The position numbers and the translations under genes are program-made. 64,000 bases of DNA. Source: Thermococcus piezophilus (GTDB taxonomy: Archaea > Methanobacteriota_B > Thermococci > Thermococcales > Thermococcaceae). Shown piece by piece: positions 7,792 through 19,526 of this stretch. The stretch is taken from positions 248,001 through 312,000 of the forward strand of contig NZ_CP015520.1 in the NCBI RefSeq assembly GCF_001647085.1. The letters are read 5' to 3'. The number at the start of each line of letters is the position of its first letter. The stretch's first letter is position 1. The notes beneath the pieces are model-generated. The model did not search any database and had not been told where the DNA came from. It saw only the letters and a program-made list of their open reading frames with translations.

Positions 7792-8877
7792 ATGGAGATG
7801 ATAATCGAGCTCGCCGTTACCGTGGGAGTTGCCATTGTTCTGGCGTACTACGTCAGGGACGTGACGGACAAAGTCCTGGCCAGACACTTTGAGCTCAAAG
7901 AGGAGCTCGGCGAGCTTGAGTCCAAGCTCTCAAAAGTGAGGGACGAACTAGAATCAAAGATAAGGGACGTCAGGTCGAGTGTTTCTTCAGGGGAAGCTGG
8001 GGTCAAGGAAGAGGTCAGCCAGATGCTCAGGGCGGTAGAAGAGAAGCTCAGGAGATTAGAGGATTCCCTTAAAGAGCTCCAAAAGTTCGAAACAAAGGTT
8101 GACTATGAGCTCGGTAATTTAAGGTTTGAATTAAAAAAGACAAGCCAGCATATTGAATCCCTTGAAGAGGAGCTGAAAAAGACTGAGAGTACGTTAAGGG
8201 AAGAACTTAAGAGAGAGCTCCTTTCTGAGCTACAGGAAGAGATAGAACATCTTGAGGAAACCATAGAGCGGAGAAAACGGACGGAAGTTGAAGAGTTTTT
8301 GGATGTCATCAAGGCTGCCATAACCCTACAGCCGGAAAAATTGAGTGCTGGTATGGCCGAGGCTAAAAGGGCCTTGCTGTCACTTAGGGACATAGCTAAA
8401 ATTTACGTCCTTACCGGACAGGGACAAAAGGAATTCAGGGAACTCAAAGAGAACCTTTTGCAGCTCCTAAAGAATCTGCGTAAATTGGCCATAGTGTCCC
8501 TTCCAGATGAGAAAGTCTATGCCATTTTCAACGATATAATCGTCAGGGTAAAAAGGCTCGATCTGCCGATGAAAGTGAACAAGGACGGAAAGGAAAAGGA
8601 GCTCAACCCTGAGAAGAGCTTCATTCAGATACACAAGATGGTTTACGAGCTTGCAGGTGAACTTGATAAGATAGCCGAAGAACTTCAGGAGCCCATACCT
8701 GTTACACCTGTTGAAAAGGAGTTCTACGAAAAGCTGCGGCACCAGTTTGAGGAACTTAGAAAGCTTGAAGAGCAGGTGCAAAGGCTCATGCTAAAACTAA
8801 CCGACAAAGGGGAAAACATGGAAAAGACCGGGGACAAAAGCGTAGAGGAGATACTCAAGGAACTTGACCTTATCTAA
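7792..8877 (+). CDS. Membrane-anchored coiled-coil protein, che/archaellum-linked, paralogue 1
   Basis: A 361-residue protein of unknown function. Residues 1-24 form one membrane helix (IIELAVTVGVAIVLAYYV), so the bulk is probably cytoplasmic. Residues 30-165 are a long continuous coiled coil. Residues 170-335 form a helical domain with a conserved core RLDLPMKV(N)KDGKEKELNP and IPVTPVEKEFYEKL. That C-terminal domain is clearly paralogous to the protein at 19527-20276 at the other end of the che block (TKLPIVLKSKDGKET, NPAVTPLEIKLF). The start is ATG 7792 or 7798, both behind AGGTGGT. It converges on cheW with a 4-bp overlap. A scaffold or cone component of the motility machine is a reasonable guess, not shown. 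Confidence 0.85.
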   Translation: MEMIIELAVTVGVAIVLAYYVRDVTDKVLARHFELKEELGELESKLSKVRDELESKIRDVRSSVSSGEAGVKEEVSQMLRAVEEKLRRLEDSLKELQKFETKVDYELGNLRFELKKTSQHIESLEEELKKTESTLREELKRELLSELQEEIEHLEETIERRKRTEVEEFLDVIKAAITLQPEKLSAGMAEAKRALLSLRDIAKIYVLTGQGQKEFRELKENLLQLLKNLRKLAIVSLPDEKVYAIFNDIIVRVKRLDLPMKVNKDGKEKELNPEKSFIQIHKMVYELAGELDKIAEELQEPIPVTPVEKEFYEKLRHQFEELRKLEEQVQRLMLKLTDKGENMEKTGDKSVEEILKELDLI

Positions 8878-9314
8878 AACTCTTCCCCAAGGAGTTTGTC
8901 TAGGTCAAGCATTAAGAGGAGCCTTTCTCCGTTGTTTATTTTGGCTATGCCCTTGATGTAGCGGATGTCAACCCTGCTGCTTAAGGTCTTTGGTGGCTGG
9001 TCTATCTGATCCTCGGTTAGGGTTATGACATCCGAGACAGAATCCACGATTATGCCTATTATCTCATCCCTGACCTCCGCAAGTATTATCTTTTTCTTCG
9101 AGAGGTCTTCATCGGAATCATAGTAACCGAGGAGTTTTTTGAGATTGACAACAGTAGTTATCTGCCCACGAAGATTTATAACCCCCTCAACGAAATCCGG
9201 AGAATTGGGGACTCTGGTTATTGGCATCATCTCTTTTATTTCCCTAACCTTTGAGATATCCAAACAAAACTCCTCCTTTCCAACCATAAAGGCCACTACC
9301 TGAATCTCGGTCAT
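8874..9314 (-). CDS. cheW: Chemotaxis adaptor CheW
   Basis: A 146-residue single-domain CheW. It begins MTEIQVVAFMVGKEEFCLDI, then ITRVPNSPDFVEGVINLRGQ with the conserved VINLRG motif, and ends in the second SH3-like subdomain. CheW couples chemoreceptors to the CheA kinase beneath the membrane. ATG 9314 has GAGGAGGTGATT upstream; the longer reading adds 11 residues without a better signal. It lies 4 bp downstream of the MCP gene and is co-transcribed with it. Confidence 0.95.
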   Translation of the reverse strand: MTEIQVVAFMVGKEEFCLDISKVREIKEMMPITRVPNSPDFVEGVINLRGQITTVVNLKKLLGYYDSDEDLSKKKIILAEVRDEIIGIIVDSVSDVITLTEDQIDQPPKTLSSRVDIRYIKGIAKINNGERLLLMLDLDKLLGEEF

Positions 9315-9318
9315 ATAA

Positions 9319-10545
9319 TCACCTCCTCGTGACCTTAACCTTTTCAAGAAGTTCCTTTGATTTGGTTATGGACTGTTCAATATCTTCAAGGCCACTTCGT
9401 ATCTCATTTAACCTAGATTGCATCTCGGTGAAGGATTCAACAATAGGAATTATGTTATTAGACACTTCATCCTGGAGGGATTGAACATTGTTTATGTTGT
9501 CCATGAGCATCTGGACGGATTGAGCCTGGCTATCTATGCTGTCGGAGAGCTCTTTTATCATGTTGGCAGTTTCATTAGCTCGCCTAGCTATGTCATCAAA
9601 AGCTGCTATAAGCTCTTGGACAGCGTCTTTTATCTCCTCTGTTACCTTGAACCCCTGTTTGATTGAGTTTACAACAGTTTCAATGCTCTCCTGCATGTTC
9701 CTAATAAGCTCAGCTATCTGGTCCGTGGACCTTTTTGACTGATCAGCCAGCTCACGGATGTTCTCTGCAACAACGGCAAAGCCCCTACCATGCTCACCGC
9801 TTCTTGCAGCCTCAATAGCAGCGTTTAGGGCGAGCAAATTGGTCTGCTCCGCTATGCTTCCGATAACCTCAACTATTTCCCCTATCCTCTTGGAGTGCCT
9901 TACAAGTATGGAAACCGCTTTCTCCATGTTCTGGTTGACCTCATTGATGCTCGCAACGTTAAGGGCAACGTTGTCCGAAATGCGCCTCCCTGTTTCGGCC
10001 ATGTTGGCGGTTTCTAGGGCATAATCGGTGAGAGCTTGGGCCTGGGTGTTCATCTCCTCTATACCCGCCGTTAAAGTTTGGATGTAGTCCCCAAGCTCTG
10101 CAATTGCAGAGCGTTCCCTATCGAGAACGTTGGTAATCTCATCGTATTCCACATTGCTCTCAACGTCAAGACTTGACAGGGTGGAGGACAACTTTTCTTT
10201 TACCTCCTCAAGATTTTGAAGAGCAGTACTGATCTCGAGTGGGATTGAATCCCGGTGGGTTTCAACTTTTTTTCTGCTCAGGATATTTATCCTCTCACCG
10301 ATGACATTTAATCTGGTTGCAATCTCTGCCCTAAACTTTAAGAGGTCAACCCTCTCTCCTTTTAGCATAGCCTCAATGGCATCCAGAATTTTACTTGTCT
10401 CATCACCTATCCGCGAGAGGTAAACGGAAACCGCAATAGTGGAGGCAACGCCTATAACAAGCCCTACTACAGGGGACACCAGGGTTCCGGCAAGTGTGAG
10501 AAGTGACACTGAGCCTACCGCAACTATGGTTGTTCCTCGGCTCAC
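9319..10545 (-). CDS. Methyl-accepting chemotaxis protein with membrane hairpin and no external sensor domain
   Basis: About 408 residues. Two closely spaced hydrophobic segments (about residues 5-45) form a membrane hairpin with almost no extracytoplasmic loop. A linker and a long helical bundle follow. The hairpin tip [20 protein letters not shown] with [19 protein letters not shown] is the highly conserved CheA/CheW contact region. Lacking a ligand-binding domain, it may sense an internal or membrane-state signal. The preferred start is GTG 10545 behind GGGGGGAT; GTG 10560 is the alternative. A single ACCTACA box lies upstream at 10606-10612. Confidence 0.92.
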   Translation of the reverse strand: MSRGTTIVAVGSVSLLTLAGTLVSPVVGLVIGVASTIAVSVYLSRIGDETSKILDAIEAMLKGERVDLLKFRAEIATRLNVIGERINILSRKKVETHRDSIPLEISTALQNLEEVKEKLSSTLSSLDVESNVEYDEITNVLDRERSAIAELGDYIQTLTAGIEEMNTQAQALTDYALETANMAETGRRISDNVALNVASINEVNQNMEKAVSILVRHSKRIGEIVEVIGSIAEQTNLLALNAAIEAARSGEHGRGFAVVAENIRELADQSKRSTDQIAELIRNMQESIETVVNSIKQGFKVTEEIKDAVQELIAAFDDIARRANETANMIKELSDSIDSQAQSVQMLMDNINNVQSLQDEVSNNIIPIVESFTEMQSRLNEIRSGLEDIEQSITKSKELLEKVKVTRR

Positions 10546-10773
10546 GGGTAATCCCCCCACACCGCTATTTGTTTAATATCGCCTAAAGAATAAAAGATTT
10601 TCGCATGTAGGTAATAACTTTTAATACTCGTTAATATAATAATAAATCCTGACGTAATCGCCTACCTATGTACCTACACAACTACATACAAACAAAGATT
10701 TTTTATGTAGTTATGAGATAATAAAACTTTGAAAAGTCTGCAACAGCTAACCAAAAGTATCGGATAATCCCCT
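10546..10773. promoter_or_regulatory. Divergent mcp/cheR regulatory region with ACCTACA-type elements
   Basis: Towards the MCP gene, one ACCTACA (complement of 10606-10612) stands 10 bp before a TATA-like CTTTTATTC (about 10588-10596). Towards cheR, CCTAC occurs at 10661 and 10673, and the variant CATAC at 10685. These keep a 12-bp phase, followed by an A/T-rich TATA candidate (about 10697-10706). The layout matches the archaellin promoter, so archaellum and che operons probably share one activator. No reading frame of interest lies in the 228 bp. Confidence 0.65.
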
Positions 10774-11655
10774 ATGGGTGCGTGGCTTGAAATGGTGGAT
10801 GTAAATGATTCCGGCTATCAGATGGTTAAGAAGGAACTTTTCAGGCACCTAAAGGTAAATAGTGACGCCTACAAGGATACATACCTCATAAGACGCATAA
10901 GGGCAAGGATGAGAAGGCTTGGCATAAGCAGTTATATGGAATACTACCGCATAATAAAGACGAACAAGCAGGAACTTGATGAGCTACTACTAACAATCGC
11001 AATAAACGTCACAGAGTTCTTCAGGGACCCAGTGGTCTGGAGAACCTTTGAAAAAAAAGTTATTCCAGAGCTTGTCAGTTATAAGGAAAAGCATCATACA
11101 CACACCATTAAGATATGGAGCGCCGCATGCTCCACAGGACAAGAGCCCTATTCAATAGCCATGACCCTCTATGAAGCCTTAGGCGAAAATCTCGGTGGAT
11201 TTAGGGTTCGGATACTAGCAACTGACATAGACAGAGAAGCCCTTACAACGGCCATAAGAGGGGAGTATCCCGCAGACGTTGTGGAGAAACAGGTGCCGAG
11301 GCACATGATACCCAAGTACTTCACCAGAATAAGCCAAGAGCGCTATAGGATTTCCCCAAAGATAAAGCGTCTCGTCAAGTTCCAGCAGTTCAACTTATTC
11401 AGTCCAACGTACCCCAAGGGTTTTGATGTGATATTCATCCGAAACGTGCTGATCTACATAAAAAAGGACGCCCAGGAGGAAATATTTGAAAAGCTGTATG
11501 ACTCCCTTGAAGATCATGGCTATTTAATCCTTGGTAAAACTGAAACCATACTTGGTAATGCCGCCAAGTTGTTTAAATTGTATGATCTCCCCGCAAGAAT
11601 ATATCGCAAGAACCTGGAGGTGAAAGGCCATGGCACGGGTTTTGGTCGTAGATGA
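10774..11655 (+). CDS. cheR: Chemotaxis protein methyltransferase CheR
   Basis: A 293-residue CheR that methylates glutamates on chemoreceptors using SAM. An N-terminal all-alpha domain (residues 15-85; RRIRARMRRLGISSYMEYY) precedes the Rossmann domain with motif I IWSAACSTGQEPYSIAM. FIRNVLIYI and ILGKTETI follow, as in the family. It heads the plus-strand che operon and overlaps cheY by 26 bp. ATG 10774 gives the usual length; ATG 10792 is an alternative, and neither has a strong ribosome binding site, so a short-leader transcript is likely. Confidence 0.93.
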   Translation: MGAWLEMVDVNDSGYQMVKKELFRHLKVNSDAYKDTYLIRRIRARMRRLGISSYMEYYRIIKTNKQELDELLLTIAINVTEFFRDPVVWRTFEKKVIPELVSYKEKHHTHTIKIWSAACSTGQEPYSIAMTLYEALGENLGGFRVRILATDIDREALTTAIRGEYPADVVEKQVPRHMIPKYFTRISQERYRISPKIKRLVKFQQFNLFSPTYPKGFDVIFIRNVLIYIKKDAQEEIFEKLYDSLEDHGYLILGKTETILGNAAKLFKLYDLPARIYRKNLEVKGHGTGFGRR

Positions 11656-11992
11656 TGCAGCATTTATGCGCATGCTGCTGAAGAAGATACTAACCCAGGG
11701 AGGCCACCAGGTCGTTGGAGAAGCTGCAAACGGAAAGGAGGCTGTTCAGAAGTACCAAGAACTCAAGCCCGACATTGTAACTATGGACATAGTTATGCCC
11801 GAAATGGATGGGATTACCGCTGTGAAGGAGATAAAAAAGGTCGATCCAAATGCCAAGATAATCATGATTACCGCCGTTGGACAAGAGGGAAAGGTTATGG
11901 AAGCGTTAAAAGCAGGAGCCTCTGGTTACATCGTCAAGCCGTTCCAAGCCCCTAAGGTGCTGGAAGAGATAAATCGTGTGCTGTCAGGCTAA
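11630..11992 (+). CDS. cheY: Chemotaxis response regulator CheY
   Basis: A 120-residue single receiver domain: MARVLVVDDAAFMRMLLKKI carries the acidic pocket DD, DIVTMDIVMPEMDG the phospho-acceptor Asp (about residue 54), MITA the conserved Thr, and YIVKPF the Lys. In archaea phospho-CheY acts through CheF on the FlaC/D/E ring. The start lies inside the cheR end behind GGAGGTGAAAGGCC. Confidence 0.95.
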   Translation: MARVLVVDDAAFMRMLLKKILTQGGHQVVGEAANGKEAVQKYQELKPDIVTMDIVMPEMDGITAVKEIKKVDPNAKIIMITAVGQEGKVMEALKAGASGYIVKPFQAPKVLEEINRVLSG

Positions 11993-12004
11993 GGGTGAAG
12001 TCCA

Positions 12005-13117
12005 ATGCCACTGAGCCCATCCACCAAGAAAATCAGAGTGCTGGTTGTGGATGATTCAGCATTTATGAGAAAGATACTCAGGGATATAATAAATTCCGAC
12101 CCCGAGCTTGAGGTCTGTTGTGAGGCGAGGGACGGGGTAGAAGCCATTGAGATGGCCAAGCTGCACAGGCCCGATGTTATAACACTTGACATAGAGATGC
12201 CTCGAATGAACGGGCTTGATGCCCTGAGGGTAATAATGAAACAAACCCCCACCCCAGTTATAATGATAAGTGCCCTAACCCAAGAGGGTACTGAAGCAAC
12301 TATAAAAGCCCTCGAATATGGTGCCATAGACTTCATACCCAAGCCGAGCTCATCCATTTCCATAAACATGAAGGAGATGAAAGATGAGATTATAGCAAAG
12401 ATTAAGGAAGCTGCAAAAGTCCCAAGGCGATTCCTTGAGCTCAAAAGAATGAGAATTCTCAGGATCCAGAAAAGAAAGGTCAAAAAGCCCAGTGTGTCCG
12501 CCAGAACTGTTGTGGCCATGGCAGCATCAACCGGTGGCCCGCAGTCCCTCCTCAAAGTGTTTCCGAAGTTTCCAGACAATTTAAAGGCCGCGGTGCTTCT
12601 GGTGCAACACATGCCCCCGGGATTCACCAGATCATTCGCTAAGAGGCTTGATAGCGTTAGTAAGATAGATGTAAAGGAGGCTGAAGACGGTGATCCCATC
12701 GAGGAGGGAAAAGGCTACGTTGCTCCGGGGGATTATCACATGGAAGTAAAGATGAGGGGAGGGAAGCCTGTAATAGAGCTGAACAAAAAACCAAAGATTC
12801 ATGGGGTAAGGCCAGCCGCAGATCCCATGATGATAACCGCGGCGGATGTATTTGGCAGAAGAACCGTCGGGGTGGTAATGACGGGCATGGGTCGCGATGG
12901 TGCTCAGGGGATAGTTGCAATTAAGAAAAAAGGGGGAATAACAATAGCCCAGGACAAAGAAACATCGATAATCTTCGGAATGCCCAAAGCGGCTATTGAA
13001 ACCGGCATGGTTGATTATGTGGCCCCCCTTGATAAAATCGCCGAGACTGTGGTAATGGCAGTAAACAAAATTAACCGGGGTGGTGCCAGTGGAGGATCTC
13101 TCTCAGTATTTAGATGA
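12005..13117 (+). CDS. cheB: Chemotaxis methylesterase CheB
   Basis: A 370-residue protein with an N-terminal receiver domain ([18 protein letters not shown], phospho-Asp in [14 protein letters not shown]) and a C-terminal methylesterase/amidase domain. The catalytic triad is visible: Ser in [13 protein letters not shown], His in [17 protein letters not shown], Asp in [11 protein letters not shown]. It removes receptor methyl groups opposite to CheR. It follows cheY by 12 bp and overlaps cheA by about 29 bp. Confidence 0.95.
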   Translation: MPLSPSTKKIRVLVVDDSAFMRKILRDIINSDPELEVCCEARDGVEAIEMAKLHRPDVITLDIEMPRMNGLDALRVIMKQTPTPVIMISALTQEGTEATIKALEYGAIDFIPKPSSSISINMKEMKDEIIAKIKEAAKVPRRFLELKRMRILRIQKRKVKKPSVSARTVVAMAASTGGPQSLLKVFPKFPDNLKAAVLLVQHMPPGFTRSFAKRLDSVSKIDVKEAEDGDPIEEGKGYVAPGDYHMEVKMRGGKPVIELNKKPKIHGVRPAADPMMITAADVFGRRTVGVVMTGMGRDGAQGIVAIKKKGGITIAQDKETSIIFGMPKAAIETGMVDYVAPLDKIAETVVMAVNKINRGGASGGSLSVFR

Positions 13118-15410
13118 GTTTCTTGCCGATGCGAGAGACAGGATAGACAGCCTCAGCAACGCCATATTAGCTCTGGAAAAGATAGTTAAAGAGGGGGGTG
13201 GCGAGGAGGAGAAGAAAGCATTAATAGACCAGATATTTAGAGATGCTCATACACTCAAAGGCACAGCCGCAACGATGGGATTTATGAGGCTCAGTGAAGT
13301 TGCCCATAAAATGGAGAACCTCTTTGACCTCGTCAGGAGTGGAAAGATCGAGCCAACTCCAGAGCTTATAGATGTTCTTTTGGAATTTCTTGATGTACTA
13401 GAGGGAATGGTGGACAACATAGAGGAGAGCGGAAGCGAAGGGGATTTTGACATTGACGAGCTATTTAAAAAGGCCCAGAAGTTCTTTGAGGAGGCGGGAC
13501 AGGTAGAGACGGCTCCTCCAAGCCCTCAACCTGGAAAGGTGGAAGAGAAGGGTGAAGAAGTTTCCAGAGAAGCAGAAATCAAGGAAACTGAGGCAATAAA
13601 GTATCGAATCAGGGTTTATTTCCACAAAGATGCCCAGCTCAGGGGTGTAAGGGCATTTCTAATACTCTCTGATTTGGAGGAACTTGGAGAGATAATTGAA
13701 ACAATGCCAAGTAGAGAGATTATAGAGGATGGAAAGGCCGATGTTGATGTTCTGGAATTTTTGATAGCTACTGAAGAGAGTCCCGAAAAGATAAAGAATG
13801 TGATAATAAGACACCCTGAGGTTGAAAGGGTTGAGATTGAGGAATACCGTCCACCTGCTAAACAGGAGGGCAAAACTTATACCGTTACCGTTTACCTGCA
13901 GAAGGATGCCCCCCTAAAGGGAGTTCGCTCTTACCTGATCCTCCAGGATCTCCAAAAACTTGGGAATATCACGAAAACCATGCCGGATGTTATGGCAATT
14001 CAAAACGGCAACATAATCGATGGGTACTACTTCAAGGTGTTGATTGCATCAAGTGCATCACCCGAGGATATTATTAACATTGTACGCAAGCATCCGGATG
14101 TGGAGGATGTAAAGGTTGAAGAAGGCGACCATATCGAACCGGAAACTGCTGAAGGTGAAGGAAAACCCTCAGGTTCCAAACAGAAAACTGAGGGGAAGGC
14201 CAAGGACAAACCCAAAAAACCCAAACCCGTGCCAACTCCAAAGATCAAGGTGTCAAAGATTATAAAGGTCGATGTTTCACACCTTGATAGGCTTATGAAC
14301 CTTGTCGGTGAGCTCGTTATTAACAAAGGGCGTCTGGAGCAGATAACCGAAAGACTGGGCGACAGGGAGCTTCTAGAAACGCTCTCAACGCTCTCAAGAC
14401 TTCTCACTGAACTCCAGGACGAGATAATGGAAATGCGCCTCACACCTGTGGCTGAAGTATTCAACAAGTTCCCTCGTATGGTTCGTGAGCTGGCAAGGAA
14501 GATGGGCAAAGAGGTTGAATTTATCATTGAGGGCGCGGACATTGAAGTTGACAGGACGATACTTGATAAGCTGGGCGATGTCCTTGTACATCTTCTGAGG
14601 AACGCCATAGATCACGGAATTGAGCCTCCGGAAGAGAGAGAAAAACTTGGAAAGCCACGTGCGGGTAGATTGGAGCTAATAGCAAGACGTGAGAGAAGCC
14701 ACGTGGAGATAATAGTTCGTGATGATGGTAGAGGAATTGATCCTGAGAAGATAAAACGCAAAGCCATTGAGAAGGGTATCATAACCCCCGAGCAAGCAGC
14801 AGAGATGAGTGATGAGGAGGCCATAAATCTGATCTTCGTTCCGGGATTCAGCACCAAGGATGAAGTCACCGATGTCTCTGGAAGGGGCGTCGGGATGGAC
14901 GTCGTGAGGGATGTGGTGAAGAGTCTGAACGGCACAATATCAGTTCAAAGCGAGGTCGGTAAGGGTACTACCTTTATCTTGAAACTGCCCGTTAGTATGG
15001 CCATTATCCAGGCTCTTCTCATAGAGGTGCAGAGCGAGGTTTATGCAGTGCCAATAAACAACATCCTTGAAAGCATCGAAATAAAACGTGAAAACCTGAA
15101 GAGCATTGGCGGAAAGGATGTCATAGTGCTCCGAGGAGAGATAATACCGGTGATAATGCTCCATGAGCTGTTTGGCCTTCCTATAGTTGAAAGGGATGAA
15201 TTCCCTGCCATAGTGGTTGACCTGGGTTCTCAAAAAGTGGCAATTGGCGTTGATCAGCTTCTCCACAAGAAGGACATAGTCATCAAGAGCCTTGGCAAGA
15301 TGCTCTCCAACATCAATGGCTTTGCAGGAGCAACAATACTGGGTGATGGTAGTGTTGTTTTGATCATAGAGATAAATGGACTGCTTGGTGGTGGTACGAG
15401 TGGAATATGA
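13089..15410 (+). CDS. cheA: Chemotaxis histidine kinase CheA with duplicated P2-like domain
   Basis: About 773 residues. The Hpt (P1) domain carries phospho-His in [14 protein letters not shown]. Two tandem, mutually similar ferredoxin-like P2 domains follow: about 167-253, [20 protein letters not shown], and about 260-345, [20 protein letters not shown]. After a Lys/Pro linker come the P3 dimerisation helices, P4 ATPase ([38 protein letters not shown]) and P5, a CheW-like domain. It phosphorylates CheY and CheB. GTG 13089 with GGGGTGGTG before it gives the usual N-terminus [14 protein letters not shown] 13080 is an alternative. Confidence 0.95.
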   Translation: MEDLSQYLDEFLADARDRIDSLSNAILALEKIVKEGGGEEEKKALIDQIFRDAHTLKGTAATMGFMRLSEVAHKMENLFDLVRSGKIEPTPELIDVLLEFLDVLEGMVDNIEESGSEGDFDIDELFKKAQKFFEEAGQVETAPPSPQPGKVEEKGEEVSREAEIKETEAIKYRIRVYFHKDAQLRGVRAFLILSDLEELGEIIETMPSREIIEDGKADVDVLEFLIATEESPEKIKNVIIRHPEVERVEIEEYRPPAKQEGKTYTVTVYLQKDAPLKGVRSYLILQDLQKLGNITKTMPDVMAIQNGNIIDGYYFKVLIASSASPEDIINIVRKHPDVEDVKVEEGDHIEPETAEGEGKPSGSKQKTEGKAKDKPKKPKPVPTPKIKVSKIIKVDVSHLDRLMNLVGELVINKGRLEQITERLGDRELLETLSTLSRLLTELQDEIMEMRLTPVAEVFNKFPRMVRELARKMGKEVEFIIEGADIEVDRTILDKLGDVLVHLLRNAIDHGIEPPEEREKLGKPRAGRLELIARRERSHVEIIVRDDGRGIDPEKIKRKAIEKGIITPEQAAEMSDEEAINLIFVPGFSTKDEVTDVSGRGVGMDVVRDVVKSLNGTISVQSEVGKGTTFILKLPVSMAIIQALLIEVQSEVYAVPINNILESIEIKRENLKSIGGKDVIVLRGEIIPVIMLHELFGLPIVERDEFPAIVVDLGSQKVAIGVDQLLHKKDIVIKSLGKMLSNINGFAGATILGDGSVVLIIEINGLLGGGTSGI

Positions 15411-16023
15411 AAAATATCTTAAAAATCTCGACGAGTTCGCAAAGAGCGCGCTGGTTGAGACCTTCAACATAGGCGCTTCAAGAGCGGCGGACACCCTCAG
15501 CAGGATGACCGGTCTAACAGTCAACGTAACGGTTCCGGGAATGGAAATCACGTCAATCAAAAATCTGCCAGAAAAGGTTGGCGAGGATGTAAAGGCGGCT
15601 GTGTACATACAGCTGAGCAAGGGCTTCAGTGGTCATGCGTTCTTCATTATGGATCTAAATAATGCCCTCACGATGTCTGACCTTATGATGGGAATGCCCC
15701 CTGGAAGCACAACGGAGCTTGATGAAATGGCAAAGTCCGCGGTGATGGAGGCGGGTAATATACTGATATCCTCCTTCGCAAACGCACTCAGTGAGTTCCT
15801 CGGGACGGAGATAGAGCAAACTCCACCCAATCTGGTCATTGATTTTCTCCCCGCCATACTTGATCTTGCACTCGCCGATATAGGTCAGTATTGCGACTAT
15901 ACCCTACTCCTGAAAACTCAGATGAAAATTGAAGGTATTGAGTTCAAAGAGCACTTCATAATACTCCCTCATCCTTCCTCTATGAAGAAGATTATAGATA
16001 CCCTGCTGGGGGGATTGGTATGA
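15400..16023 (+). CDS. cheC: CheY-P phosphatase CheC, paralogue 1
   Basis: A 207-residue CheC. Both conserved E...N active-site helices are present: ALVETFNIGASRAADTL near the N-terminus and SAVMEAGNILISSFANAL in the middle. It should dephosphorylate CheY-P, and in other species is activated by CheD. GTG 15400 is chosen because GGTGGTGG lies 5 bp upstream inside the cheA end. A second cheC follows with a 4-bp overlap. Confidence 0.93.
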   Translation: MEYEKYLKNLDEFAKSALVETFNIGASRAADTLSRMTGLTVNVTVPGMEITSIKNLPEKVGEDVKAAVYIQLSKGFSGHAFFIMDLNNALTMSDLMMGMPPGSTTELDEMAKSAVMEAGNILISSFANALSEFLGTEIEQTPPNLVIDFLPAILDLALADIGQYCDYTLLLKTQMKIEGIEFKEHFIILPHPSSMKKIIDTLLGGLV

Positions 16024-16682
16024 GCGGGCACAAGAGCTGGTTTTCTGAGTGGTATCAGGACATATTTCGTGAAGCTTCCAACATAGCAATGAGCCACGCA
16101 TTGACCGCACTCTCAAACATGATAGGCGAGATTGAAATGGAGCCTCCGGAAGTTGAGGTCATACCGCGGGCAAAGTTTCTGGCCACCATCATCAGAAAAG
16201 GAATAAGCAACAGTTTTGTCGTGATGTTTGATATAACCGAAGGACTTACAGGGCTCGCCATTCTGCAGTTTCCAAAGAAGAGTGCCCAAGCGCTCGTGGC
16301 ACTGCTTCTTGGCACAGAGACCAGTGATGATGAAATAGACGATATTGGGAGATCAGCCATAATGGAAGTGGGTAACATACTCATCTCGGTCTACACCGAT
16401 ATACTGGCCAAGCTCATTGATGAACCCGTCTCGCTTAGTCCACCAAAGCATGTCACAAGTCCATACGATATAGAGAAGGAACTTACCAGACCGGACCTAA
16501 GGGATGTTCAGGAGGTTATAATTTTCAGAACGCGCTTTTATCAGTCCAACACAGGTATCGAGAGCCTGTTCTATCTCATTCCAACCAAAGATTCATTTGA
16601 CAAACTGGTTGGAAAACTTGAGGCTCAAGTCAAGGACGTTGAGCCAACGATACAATCTAATGAAGGCTCAAATCAGGGTTAG
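16020..16682 (+). CDS. cheC: CheY-P phosphatase CheC, paralogue 2
   Basis: A 220-residue CheC-family protein. Active-site helix one reads IFREASNIAMSHALTAL and helix two IGRSAIMEVGNILISVY, so both acidic/Asn pairs are kept. It differs from paralogue 1 by an extended C-terminus (residues 190-220). Two CheC copies adjacent to CheD suggest divided roles: phosphatase, CheD partner, or link to the motor. The ATG overlaps the previous stop region (GGTATGA). Confidence 0.92.
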   Translation: MSGHKSWFSEWYQDIFREASNIAMSHALTALSNMIGEIEMEPPEVEVIPRAKFLATIIRKGISNSFVVMFDITEGLTGLAILQFPKKSAQALVALLLGTETSDDEIDDIGRSAIMEVGNILISVYTDILAKLIDEPVSLSPPKHVTSPYDIEKELTRPDLRDVQEVIIFRTRFYQSNTGIESLFYLIPTKDSFDKLVGKLEAQVKDVEPTIQSNEGSNQG

Positions 16683-16719
16683 CAACCCTTTGTGAATGGA
16701 AATCAGCGAGGGTTGAGAC

Positions 16720-17208
16720 TTGCAGGAGATAAAGGTCGGAATCGGCGACTATGCTGTCGGAAAGAAGGCCGGGATAATAAGCACCTATGGGTTAGGCAGC
16801 TGTGTCGGTATAACCCTCTACGATAGACTCACAAAGGTAGGTGGCCTGCTCCATGCCCTCCTGCCGGAAGCGGCATACTATGGAAACAGGGGCAATCCTG
16901 CCAAATACGTTGATACAGGCTTACAGCTCCTCATAAGGGACTTCCAAAAACTTGGGGGTAATCCGAGAAGGGCTGAGGCAAAACTTTTCGGGGGGGCGCA
17001 CATGTTCACCAACATAACCAGCGAGCAGCTCATGATAGGGAAGAGGAACGTAGAGACAGCCAAACGGGAACTTAAAAGGTTTGGAATCAGGCTCGTGGCC
17101 GAGGATACCGGGGGGAAGGGAGGAAGAACCATCTACTTTGACCTCTCAACTGGTAAAGTCAGGATGAGGAAGGTATCCAATGGAAAGGTTATCGAGAAGA
17201 TTTACTAA
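16720..17208 (+). CDS. cheD: Chemoreceptor glutamine deamidase CheD
   Basis: A 162-residue CheD. The catalytic Cys-His pair is visible: YGLGSCVGITLYD and GGLLHALLPEA, followed by KLFGGAHMF and the late GKGGRTIYFDL. It deamidates receptor glutamines and binds CheC. The start is TTG 16720, with GAGGGTTGAGAC upstream and no better ATG or GTG, an uncommon start choice. It follows cheC2 by 37 bp and precedes the Cache receptor. Confidence 0.93.
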   Translation: MQEIKVGIGDYAVGKKAGIISTYGLGSCVGITLYDRLTKVGGLLHALLPEAAYYGNRGNPAKYVDTGLQLLIRDFQKLGGNPRRAEAKLFGGAHMFTNITSEQLMIGKRNVETAKRELKRFGIRLVAEDTGGKGGRTIYFDLSTGKVRMRKVSNGKVIEKIY

Positions 17209-17237
17209 CCCGTAAATTTAAGTTCCCATGGGGGTGA

Positions 17238-19487
<2,250 letters not shown>

Positions 19488-19526
19488 AACCTTTCATTAT
19501 TTCATTTTATCCGGGAGGTGAGACCC

